Positions 32,220 through 39,881 of a stretch of DNA of 64,000 nt are shown piece after piece. The position numbers and the translations under genes are program-made. Below the pieces are notes generated by a model that did no database searches, was not told where the DNA came from, and saw only the letters and a list, made by a program, of their open reading frames with translations. Positions within the stretch are counted from its first letter, which is position 1. Each line of letters opens with the position of its first letter. Origin of the DNA: a bacterium (GTDB taxonomy: Bacteria; Spirochaetota; Leptospiria; Leptospirales; Leptonemataceae); the NCBI GenBank assembly GCA_024742665.1, contig JANSYA010000001.1, positions 882,425-946,424 on the forward strand, in the 5' to 3' direction.

Positions 32220-32654
32220 ATGCTGGCCAATACCGCAGAAGCCCAAATTTCCGCCTGGCGACGGCCGGGCTCTGGATATGGTGTAAACTTGGAACCGTGG
32301 GAATTTCCGGAGCTGGAGCTCCAGTTTGAGCGGGACGAATCCCTGACCGAATCGGTGATCATCATTCGATTCATCGGGAAGATCAGCAACAGCAACTCGT
32401 ACGAACTGAACCGCCGCATCCACCACTTCGGGGACTATGGCCAGACCCTGATCCTCGATCTTTCGAAGCTGGAATACATCAATTCCACCGGCGTCGCGAT
32501 TCTCTTTTCGATCTTCTTTCGTCTGCAAAAAGACGGCTACCGTCTGGTTATTGGCGGTTTGCATCCCTTTCTCCGCCGGGTTTTCAGCCTGATGGACTTG
32601 CCCGAAGAGCTGCTTGTGCTTGACAGCCTCGACGAAGCTAAAGCCTCTCTATAG
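32220..32654 (+). CDS. STAS-domain anti-sigma factor antagonist
   Basis: A 144-residue protein. The STAS domain (about 33-142) has the diagnostic DLSKLEYINSTGVAIL segment with Ser89 at the position phosphorylated in SpoIIAA/RsbV. It should bind and sequester an anti-sigma kinase when unphosphorylated, or act in another partner switch. The N-terminal 30 residues are not part of the domain. It stands 123 bases behind the preceding gene, in an A/T-rich gap with no clear promoter, and 4 bases before the DegT aminotransferase, with which it is probably co-transcribed. No kinase partner is in the window, apart from a GHKL domain in the cyclase at 55162-57159. Confidence 0.92.
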   Translation: MLANTAEAQISAWRRPGSGYGVNLEPWEFPELELQFERDESLTESVIIIRFIGKISNSNSYELNRRIHHFGDYGQTLILDLSKLEYINSTGVAILFSIFFRLQKDGYRLVIGGLHPFLRRVFSLMDLPEELLVLDSLDEAKASL

Positions 32655-32658
32655 GCAC

Positions 32659-33765
32659 ATGCCTGTACCATTCATCGATCTCAAACGCCTCGAATCCGGA
32701 TTTCTGGATCGCTGGTCCGAAAAAGTCCGGACGATGTCCGAGAACACTGCCTTCATCGGCGGCCCCGAAGTCGCGCAGATCGAAAAAACCCTCGTCGAAA
32801 CCACCGGCGTCGAGCACGCCGTCAGCTGCGCGAACGGCACGGACGCGCTCCAATTGGCCCTGCGCGCGGTCGGCGTCGGCCGGGGCGATACGGTTCTCCT
32901 GCCTGATTTTACTTTCTGGGCGACTTTCGAAGCGGTCGTAAACGTCGGCGCCGATCCGGTGACGGTCGATATCGATCCCGCGGAAATGCATATGGACTTC
33001 GATCTGTTTTGCAAGGCCGTCGATCAGCACAAACCCAAAGCGGCGATGATCGTACATTTGTACGGCTGGGGCACTTCGCGTCTGGCGGAGCTGCGGGCTT
33101 TCTGCAAAGAGCGCGGCGTGGTTCTGATCGAAGACGGGGCCCAGGCCTACGGCGTGAAATACAAAGGCGAGTCGATTTACAAGGGCGCCGATATTTCTAC
33201 GATTAGTTTTTATCCGGCGAAGGTGTTGGGCGCGGCCGGCGATGCGGGCGCGGTGCTGACTTCGAATCCGGAGTACGCGAAAGTCGTGCGCTCGATGGCG
33301 AACCACGGTCGCAGCGAACACTATTCGTACGGCTACGTCGGCTGGAATTCGCGCATGGATTCTTTTCAAGCGGCCTTCTTGAATCTCGCGCATGAATTTA
33401 TCGACGCGCGTATAGACAGCCGGCGCAAAAGCGGCGAATTTTATCGCAAGGCCTTCGCGGGTTCTGCGCACAAATGTATTACGCCGCCGTCGGACTACGT
33501 CGAAAACGGCTATTTGAATTTGATGATCTACGAACCGGCCGAACGCGATCGCATCGGCGCGGTGCTCAAAGAAAAAGGCATCGGCTTCGCGATGGTCTAT
33601 CCGGGCGCGATGTCCGAACAGGAAGGCGCGAAAGATTACATCAAAGCGGCGATCGGCGGCGAACACGCAAGCACTGCCGGCAAGAGCGTTTTGAATCTGC
33701 CGCTCTTTCCGTATATGACCGACGCCGAGTTAGAAGAAGTCGTCGCGGCCGTGAAGGGCGCATAA
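32659..33765 (+). CDS. DegT/DnrJ/EryC1-family PLP aminotransferase
   Basis: A 368-residue sugar aminotransferase-type enzyme. NGTDALQLAL (59-68) holds the cofactor phosphate, Asp159 in LIEDGAQA the pyridine nitrogen, and Lys188 in SFYPAKVLG the aldimine. It probably transaminates a nucleotide-linked ketosugar for surface polysaccharide or lipid A, but lies apart from any polysaccharide cluster. The true start is ATG 32659, 4 bases after the STAS stop; an upstream in-frame ATG at 32614 would overlap the STAS gene. Length is typical. Confidence 0.93.
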   Translation: MPVPFIDLKRLESGFLDRWSEKVRTMSENTAFIGGPEVAQIEKTLVETTGVEHAVSCANGTDALQLALRAVGVGRGDTVLLPDFTFWATFEAVVNVGADPVTVDIDPAEMHMDFDLFCKAVDQHKPKAAMIVHLYGWGTSRLAELRAFCKERGVVLIEDGAQAYGVKYKGESIYKGADISTISFYPAKVLGAAGDAGAVLTSNPEYAKVVRSMANHGRSEHYSYGYVGWNSRMDSFQAAFLNLAHEFIDARIDSRRKSGEFYRKAFAGSAHKCITPPSDYVENGYLNLMIYEPAERDRIGAVLKEKGIGFAMVYPGAMSEQEGAKDYIKAAIGGEHASTAGKSVLNLPLFPYMTDAELEEVVAAVKGA

Positions 33766-33818
33766 GCGTTTCACGGCCGCCCGCCCGCTCGCTCTTAATC
33801 GCCCAGACGCCCGGGCCT

Positions 33819-35453
33819 CTAAGAATCGCCGGCCCGACCGGTTTCATACAGCCGCTCCGCCAGATCCAGTAAACGCAGATCGCTCCAGCGCGGGCCGATC
33901 ACCTGGATTCCCAGGGGCAGCCCGGCTTCCGTTGCGCCGATCGGCATGCTCACCACGGGATTGCCCAGCAGATTGAAGGGAATCGTGTAGCCCGTGTGGG
34001 CCCGATAGTACTCCTGCGGGAAGACCGCGCCGTCGGCTCCTTGTACATTCACCGGCTGCGTGTAGACATTGCTCGCCCCGAAGACCCGATCCGCTTTCGT
34101 ATGTTCGAAGGCCGCCGTTGCGGACACCGGTGCCAGCAGCGCGTCGAATCCGTGCGGGTCGACGGCGTCCTGCGCGAAATCGGCCGGTGCGAAAAAGCCC
34201 TCGAAGTCGACGATCGCCGCGTCCCGTTCCGTGAGCGTGCGCATGAAGGCTTCGAAACCCAGGGGAAAGATTTGCTCCAGACCGGCGGGTTTGCGTTTCC
34301 TCAGGGCGCCGATCAAAGCCATCGCCAGACGGGCCGGCAGGGGCGTCAGTGGAGCCAGGCCCGCGTTCAAGAGTTTGCCCCACAGCGCGCCGATGCGATC
34401 GAAGTCGAAGGGAGACTGCTTTAATTCCACGACTTCGAATTCCCGGTCGCGCCGGCGTAGCGCTTCGACGAATGCATCCAGTCGGCGCGCGTACTCCGCG
34501 TCGATCGGGTAGCTCAGGGACAGGGCGTTTGATGATGCGCCCCCGGGCGCAGGCTGCCTCCGGGCGCGATCGGGATGCAGCACCGCAATGCGTGCGCGTT
34601 TGTGCTTCGACCGGTTCGCCGGCGCGAAGCTGTGGACCGGAGCGATTTTCGGATCGTGCGGGTCCGGTCCGCGAATGAGATCGAAGGTCAGGCGCAGGTC
34701 TTCGAAGCTCCCGGCGATCGGTCCCGCGCTCGCCAGATGGCGCAGGGCGACGTAGTCGGGCTCCGGCAATCCCGGTAAATGGCCGTGCAGGGAAACTGAG
34801 TTTTCGGTCGGCTTGAATCCTAAGACGCCGCAGAAGTGGGCGGGGATGCGAATCGATCCGCCGATGTCGCTGCCGATGTCGAAGGGCACGAGCCCGGCCG
34901 CCACCGCGCAGGCCGCACCGCCGCTGGATCCGCCGGGAGTGCGCGCCGGATCCAGGGGATGGTTGGTGCGCCCCGCGACGGGATTGTCGCTCTGGATGTC
35001 CATGGCGAGAGCCGAGAGATTCGTTTTGCCGACGATGACCGCGCCCGCCGCTTTGAGTCGAGCCACCACCGTCGCGTCGTAGTCCGGCGGCGCGGACTGC
35101 GCGGTTTTTGCGTAGCCGTTCGTCGTGCGCAGATTCCGCGTCGCCCAGCTGTCTTTGAGGGCGATCGGCACGCCGTGGAGCGGTCCCCGACAGATGCCGC
35201 GCCCGGTTTCCAGATCCCGCTCCCGGGCGGTCGCCCTGGCTCCGTCGGCGTCGATCGTGACGAAGCAGTTCAGCCGGCCCTGGGCATCCGCGATGCGCTC
35301 CAGGCGTTCTTCCAGAATTTGCGAGGCGGTGGCGCGGCCCGCCTGGATGTCGCGCGCGAGCTGTGCGGCGGTCGACCCGGGCGGCGCGTCGTTTCGATTT
35401 GAGGTCTTATTTTGATTTTTAGCCGGTGCGTTCCGGCGTGATTTTGTTGTCAC
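33819..35453 (-). CDS. Amidase-signature family hydrolase
   Basis: A 544-residue amidase from GTG 35453, which has AAGGA 7 bases upstream. The Ser-cisSer-Lys triad is present: Lys in GVPIALKDSW, cis-Ser in PGGSSGGAA and the nucleophile in GSDIGGSIRIP. Residues near the N-terminus are basic and disordered. The C-terminal lobe contains an insertion before the ARRLDAFVEAL helix. Candidates are fatty-acid amide or aryl-amide hydrolysis; the GatA role is unlikely, as gatB/gatC are not nearby. An earlier GTG at 35519 lacks a ribosome site. It is convergent with the DegT gene. Confidence 0.92.
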   Translation of the reverse strand: MTTKSRRNAPAKNQNKTSNRNDAPPGSTAAQLARDIQAGRATASQILEERLERIADAQGRLNCFVTIDADGARATARERDLETGRGICRGPLHGVPIALKDSWATRNLRTTNGYAKTAQSAPPDYDATVVARLKAAGAVIVGKTNLSALAMDIQSDNPVAGRTNHPLDPARTPGGSSGGAACAVAAGLVPFDIGSDIGGSIRIPAHFCGVLGFKPTENSVSLHGHLPGLPEPDYVALRHLASAGPIAGSFEDLRLTFDLIRGPDPHDPKIAPVHSFAPANRSKHKRARIAVLHPDRARRQPAPGGASSNALSLSYPIDAEYARRLDAFVEALRRRDREFEVVELKQSPFDFDRIGALWGKLLNAGLAPLTPLPARLAMALIGALRKRKPAGLEQIFPLGFEAFMRTLTERDAAIVDFEGFFAPADFAQDAVDPHGFDALLAPVSATAAFEHTKADRVFGASNVYTQPVNVQGADGAVFPQEYYRAHTGYTIPFNLLGNPVVSMPIGATEAGLPLGIQVIGPRWSDLRLLDLAERLYETGRAGDS

Positions 35454-35573
35454 AGGCCTATCCTTGAGTAAAGTGCTGACCGTGTTGTAGCACAGGGCAG
35501 CGGGCGGGGCTTGACTCACAGTGCTATTGCGCCGACTTTTTTCGCCGGTCCGGATCGCCGTGACAGAGGCCGA

Positions 35574-36488
35574 TCAGAGCAGGGGCACGCGGATTTCGAT
35601 CCGATTGTCGGGATCGTCCGGAGAACGAAAGCCGGGCCCGTCCGCCGTCGAATCCGCATACACTTCCAGATCGCACTCGAAGCTCGGCCGCAGGTTGCGC
35701 TTCACCTTCGTCAGCAACGGCCCGTATATATAGAAGAAAGTCCGCTTCAGGTCGGCCACCGCTCCCCGGTGGATACAGATCAGATAGTCGCCGGCTGGAA
35801 TCGTGCGGGTGCGGAGGGTCGCCGCGTCGGAGATCTCCGATTCGGATTCGTTCAAAAGAATCGCGGGGGAGTACTGGAAGGCGATCGCGTCATTCTGCAC
35901 CGGCGCGTATTCGATCAGCCCGGCGAACTTCCGCGCCGCGAATCCCGTGCGGCCGTGGTTCCGTAAAAACCCGCCCCAGGCCTTGAGAATCTCCGCCTGG
36001 TGCGGGCCGACACCGGGACCGCAGGCCAGCTGGATTTCATTTAAAGCGCGCACGGCGTACTCTGGTTCGTCTCCGGCGTTCGTTTGCAGGCGCTGCAGAT
36101 GCGCGAGCTGCTCGCGAGTGCACGCCTCCACGATGCCGTACAGCGGACCGCCGCCGCGCCGGCGATATTCGTCGGGGCTCACGCCGAAGCATTCCCGAAA
36201 GCCGCGGGTGAAGCCCGCGTGGGACCCGAAGCCCAGGTCCAGGGCGACGTCGATGATCCTGCGCTCGTCCGGGGCCTTCGGATGCGCGAGGGCGCGAGCC
36301 GCTTCGCTCAGGCGTCGCCGGCGAATGTATTCGAAGACGGTGAATCCGACGCAGGCGTGGAAGAGCCGCTGAAAGTGAAAGCGCGAGTACGTGGAATGAA
36401 AGGCGATCGCGTCCAGGTCAAGGCGGTCGCGCAAACGCGATTCGATGTACTCTACGGCCGCGATGATGTGTTCGATGGGTGCATGCAT
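35574..36488 (-). CDS. AraC-family regulator with GyrI-like effector domain
   Basis: A 304-residue transcription factor. The first 110 residues are two AraC-type helix-turn-helix units (AIAFHSTYSRFHFQRLFHACVG and DVALDLGFGSHAGFTRGFRECFG with the PDEYRR end). The rest is a GyrI-like/SOUL-type small-molecule domain, as in Rob and BmrR-like multidrug sensors. It would sense a hydrophobic compound and activate or repress efflux or stress genes. ATG 36488 is chosen; a second ATG overlaps out of frame. It is divergent from the P-loop ATPase gene, with about 100 A/T-rich bases between, which may hold promoters for both. Confidence 0.9.
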   Translation of the reverse strand: MHAPIEHIIAAVEYIESRLRDRLDLDAIAFHSTYSRFHFQRLFHACVGFTVFEYIRRRRLSEAARALAHPKAPDERRIIDVALDLGFGSHAGFTRGFRECFGVSPDEYRRRGGGPLYGIVEACTREQLAHLQRLQTNAGDEPEYAVRALNEIQLACGPGVGPHQAEILKAWGGFLRNHGRTGFAARKFAGLIEYAPVQNDAIAFQYSPAILLNESESEISDAATLRTRTIPAGDYLICIHRGAVADLKRTFFYIYGPLLTKVKRNLRPSFECDLEVYADSTADGPGFRSPDDPDNRIEIRVPLL

Positions 36489-36588
36489 GCGTACAGAGAA
36501 TCAGGCTTCGCCGCGCTTTTATCCGGCCGCCGCGATCAGCCCGTCCGGTAGATTCACAATTCGCAACAATTATTCCAGGATTTTCATA

Positions 36589-38190
36589 ATGTTAAACAAA
36601 GCTGAATTTTTTTCTTTGATCGGGCCGCCGTACGGCGCGCCGGGACGGTTTCGCTGTTTACAGCCTCTGACCCGCGCCTTAAGGCTATGGCTCGCTTCCG
36701 GCATGCATTCCAGTCTCGCTGATATTTCATCGTTCGGTTCTATCGACGCCGATAACGACCGTTTCTTACATGATTGCTTCGAAGACCACGAAGCCTTCGA
36801 GAACGCAGTCCGGATGGAGCGCTTTTTACTGGTCGGCCGCAAAGGCTCCGGTAAGACTTCGATCTTCAAGAAGCTGATCACGACGCGTGCGCCGAATTAT
36901 TTTTCGATCGGCCATACATTCTCCGACTATCCCTGGCACTACCATCAGGCCCAGGCCCGCGTCGGCATCCCGGATTTGCAGCGCTACAGTCATAGCTGGA
37001 AATATCTGATTCTATTAACTGTTTCGAAAATCATCTTAAACCAGGACCAGAGCCTGCCCTACGACGAGGCCTCGATCGAAGATATGGTTAAGATCGAAAG
37101 CTTCGTCGTCGATTCGTACGGCACGAAGAATCCGGATATCACCCAGGTATTTTCGCCTTCAAAGACGCTCAAGCTGCGCCCGAGTTTCACCGTCGACTTC
37201 AAGGTGCTCAAGGCTGGCGTTTCTCCGGACAATTTGCCGATGGAACATTTGCCGGTGATTATCCAGGACGTGAATCGCAATTTGACCAGGCTCGTGCTGA
37301 ATACGCTGAATCCGGATCATCGCTATTTTATTTCTTTCGACGAACTCGACCTGGGTTTCGCGCCCGACGATCCCGAATACAGCAGTCGGCTGGTCGGCCT
37401 CTTCGCCGCGGCCCGGGACCTGAACCGCGCGGCCCGCGAAGCCGGCAAGAAACTCTTCGTCGTGGTTTTTTTGCGCGACGATATTTACGAGCGGCTGCAC
37501 TTCGAAGACAAAAATAAGATCACCGAAAATCATTTTTCGCGGATCGAGTGGGATACCGAACATACTTCGCGGACTCTCAAGAGTCTGATGGAAAAACGTT
37601 TCGAAGTGATTTTGCGCGATCGTCCGGAATCCCGCTGGGACGATATCTTCGACGAAAACCAGGAGATCAAAGGTTCGCGATCGAAGTACGATTTTATTCT
37701 GGCCCGCACTTTTCTGCGTCCCCGGGATATGATCAAATTCTGTAACGTGGTATTGTCCCGCTTTAAGGCCCGGGTGCGCATGCAGCGTTCCGGCCAGACT
37801 ATGCGCTTTCAGAACGAAGACATCTACGCCGCCTTGAACGAATACAGCCAGTATCTGTATCGTGAAATCGACGATGAGATTCACAAGCATCTGCCGGACT
37901 ATCGCAGTTATTTCGACGTGCTGCGGCGCATCGGCAACTATCGCTTTCGCTTCGCGGATTTCCTGCGCGAGTACGAAAAGGGGCCGACGAACGGGAATCA
38001 TCCCGCCCAGGTTCTGAAGTCCCTGTATGAATTTTCGATTATCGGATTTTTGCAGGGAGACGATCAGCGCCGGGGTTTCGTCTATCGCTATAAGAATCCC
38101 GGCCTGGACTATGACGAAACCTCGGAAGTCTTCGAAGTACATCCCGGTTTGCTGGACTGTCTGGGATTAAAACGTAACGCTCTGCGCTAG
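36589..38190 (+). CDS. P-loop ATPase resembling the Sll1717 family
   Basis: A 533-residue ATPase. FGSIDADND precedes Walker A GRKGSGKTS (83-91); Walker B is FISFDELDLGF (248-258); VVFLRDDIYERL gives a sensor-like strand. These blocks fit the uncharacterised Sll1717-type STAND-related family, whose members sometimes lie in defence islands. Residues 1-38 form a partly hydrophobic N-terminus before the family core. I chose ATG 36589 because AGGA lies 8 bases upstream; ATG 36703 would start right at the core. No effector gene (nuclease, protease) adjoins it. The last codons and stop fall inside a 22-nt repeat array. Confidence 0.8.
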   Translation: MLNKAEFFSLIGPPYGAPGRFRCLQPLTRALRLWLASGMHSSLADISSFGSIDADNDRFLHDCFEDHEAFENAVRMERFLLVGRKGSGKTSIFKKLITTRAPNYFSIGHTFSDYPWHYHQAQARVGIPDLQRYSHSWKYLILLTVSKIILNQDQSLPYDEASIEDMVKIESFVVDSYGTKNPDITQVFSPSKTLKLRPSFTVDFKVLKAGVSPDNLPMEHLPVIIQDVNRNLTRLVLNTLNPDHRYFISFDELDLGFAPDDPEYSSRLVGLFAAARDLNRAAREAGKKLFVVVFLRDDIYERLHFEDKNKITENHFSRIEWDTEHTSRTLKSLMEKRFEVILRDRPESRWDDIFDENQEIKGSRSKYDFILARTFLRPRDMIKFCNVVLSRFKARVRMQRSGQTMRFQNEDIYAALNEYSQYLYREIDDEIHKHLPDYRSYFDVLRRIGNYRFRFADFLREYEKGPTNGNHPAQVLKSLYEFSIIGFLQGDDQRRGFVYRYKNPGLDYDETSEVFEVHPGLLDCLGLKRNALR

Positions 38191-38285
38191 CTCGCGAGTA
38201 GATCTGCGCTAAAGCGCGAGTAGAGCTGCGCCAGCGCGCGAGTCTAGCTGCGCTAGCGCGCGATTGGAGCTGCGTCGGCGTACGA
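38176..38285. repeat. Tandem array of five 22-nt GC-rich palindromic units
   Basis: Units of exactly 22 bases start at 38176, 38198, 38220, 38242 and 38264. The shared pattern is CTGCGCTAnnGCGCGA, and unit 4 contains the perfect palindrome GCGCTAGCGC. The first unit covers the last codons and stop of the ATPase gene; the array ends 5 bases before the stop codon of the convergent propeller lipoprotein gene. The period equals that of the array at 27841-27972, and a CGCTAAA(A)GCGCGAG segment also occurs in the third hairpin of the 12689-12803 cluster. Confidence 0.9.
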
Positions 38286-38290
38286 GCGTT

Positions 38291-39805
38291 TCAGCGGCTG
38301 CCGACGAGATCGTAGGGGAACTCGTTTTCGCCGGTGCGGGCGGGGTTGCCGCCCAGATTTTGCCAGCCGGTCAATCGCGGATCGCCCGTGTCGTAGGCGA
38401 GCAATTGATTCGCGCCGCCGCTTACGAAGATTCGCCCGCGATCGATGATCGCCTGGGAGCGCGACGGCAGTGCGTCGGCGTTGAATTTTTTCACCAGCGA
38501 TCCGTCTTCGGGTCGCAGCTGCCAGACTCCGTCACGGTAGGTATTTACGAAGAGATAGCCGCCGGCCAGAGCGGGCGGTGCGGCGAGGGAGCCGCCGACT
38601 TTCGCCGAATCGCCGGGTAGCGTCACGCTCCATGCCGCAGGCGTTTCGCCGGCGTTCGGGCGCGCGGCGGTGACGCGATCCCCGGCGACGCGCACGGTCA
38701 GCTCCAGTCCGCGATGATAGAGCGGCCGCGAACCGTGAAAGGCCTGCAACGACGATACGTTGCCCACGCCCAGATGACGATAGGCCAGCCGTCGATGATC
38801 TCCCGGTTCGGCCGGAAATCCGTTCGCCTGATCGCGCTCTGCCGCTTCGCGTCCGGCGAGAGAGTCGGCCTGCACGCTGCGATCGAGATGGGGCGCGGGC
38901 GTCGCTTCCCCGGAATATTGCGTTCCTGCCGCATTCGCGCGATACATGCTTTCGCGCATGCTCCATTGATAAGGGGCGTCGACGCGCGCGGCGAAGTAGA
39001 CGTCCCCCCGGACGAGGATCGGCGGGCTGGTGGCGCGCGCGTGTCGGGCCGCGAGAATTTCGCCGTCGGTCTGGCTCAGGCTATAAAACGTGCCGGCGAA
39101 GGTTGCAATCAGCAGGCGACCATCGCGAGTGGCGACGGGTGACGACAGCACGTCTTCGTCGATCAGTTTTTGCCAGATAAGTTTACCGGAGTGCAAGTTA
39201 AAGGCGGCAATCGCATGAGTGGCCAATGGATGCTTTCGCCGCATTGCGACGGGATAAGAAGTAAAGACGCGGCCGGCGTGAATCGCAGGCGAGCTGGTCT
39301 GCGGATCGCCGAGCCAGTGGGACCAGAGCATGTCGCCCGTATCGACCTGGAGCGCGAAGATCGTGCAGGATTCGGTATTCAATACGGCGACTCCGTCCGC
39401 GCAGACCGGCGTGGAAGGTCCTAAATCGCTGAGCCAGGTGATCCAGCGCAGTGCGCCGCTTTCTGCATCGACGCCGTAGACGTAGTGACTCTGAAAGCCG
39501 CCGCTGATAATCAGCGTATCGCCGCAGACGGCGGGCGTCGGACTCGCGGTCGCCGCCGGCAGCGTCGCGCGATAGCCATAGGCGGTGGCTTGAACGGTGT
39601 AAGCCGCGCGAAGTTTGTTATTTGCCGGACTGGACAGCCCCGGGCGAAACTCGGTCGGCAGGAATTGCGCGAGGGCGGCGTTGGCCTGTCGCGCCGCCGC
39701 GCTGATATCGCCTTCGCGATATTCGAGCGGCTGGAGGCCGGCGCAGGCGCTCAGCAGCGTGCAAAAAGATAGAATATAAGATACGAAAAAATGTTTGGAA
39801 GGCAT
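38291..39805 (-). CDS. PQQ-type beta-propeller lipoprotein (BamB-like fold)
   Basis: A 504-residue protein with signal peptide ending LLSAC, so Cys21 is lipidated. From about 75 on it consists of repeated blades with the A-x-D-x-x-[ST]-G-x-x-x-W pattern of quinoprotein-like propellers: YGVDAESGALRWI, FALQVDTGDMLWS, AFNLHSGKLIWQ, YSLSQTDGEIL, LRPEDGSLVKKF and LAYDTGDPRLTGW. PQQ-liganding Trp-dock residues are not recognisable, so a structural or BamB-like scaffold role in the envelope is more likely than alcohol oxidation. GGAA sits 5-6 bases before the ATG. It is convergent with the ATPase gene. Confidence 0.85.
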   Translation of the reverse strand: MPSKHFFVSYILSFCTLLSACAGLQPLEYREGDISAAARQANAALAQFLPTEFRPGLSSPANNKLRAAYTVQATAYGYRATLPAATASPTPAVCGDTLIISGGFQSHYVYGVDAESGALRWITWLSDLGPSTPVCADGVAVLNTESCTIFALQVDTGDMLWSHWLGDPQTSSPAIHAGRVFTSYPVAMRRKHPLATHAIAAFNLHSGKLIWQKLIDEDVLSSPVATRDGRLLIATFAGTFYSLSQTDGEILAARHARATSPPILVRGDVYFAARVDAPYQWSMRESMYRANAAGTQYSGEATPAPHLDRSVQADSLAGREAAERDQANGFPAEPGDHRRLAYRHLGVGNVSSLQAFHGSRPLYHRGLELTVRVAGDRVTAARPNAGETPAAWSVTLPGDSAKVGGSLAAPPALAGGYLFVNTYRDGVWQLRPEDGSLVKKFNADALPSRSQAIIDRGRIFVSGGANQLLAYDTGDPRLTGWQNLGGNPARTGENEFPYDLVGSR

Positions 39806-39881
39806 CGGTGTTCCTGTTGGAGGTACAACAGGCAGCCGCAGGAATTTTTCAAAAAAATTTAAGAATCAATCAGGCGCGGAT

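Noticed and set aside
32638..33666. 342-codon minus-strand frame
   Set aside because: Antisense to the clear DegT aminotransferase.
27841..38285. The 22-nt arrays as CRISPR
   Set aside because: Units are directly adjacent with no unique spacers and no cas genes are present.
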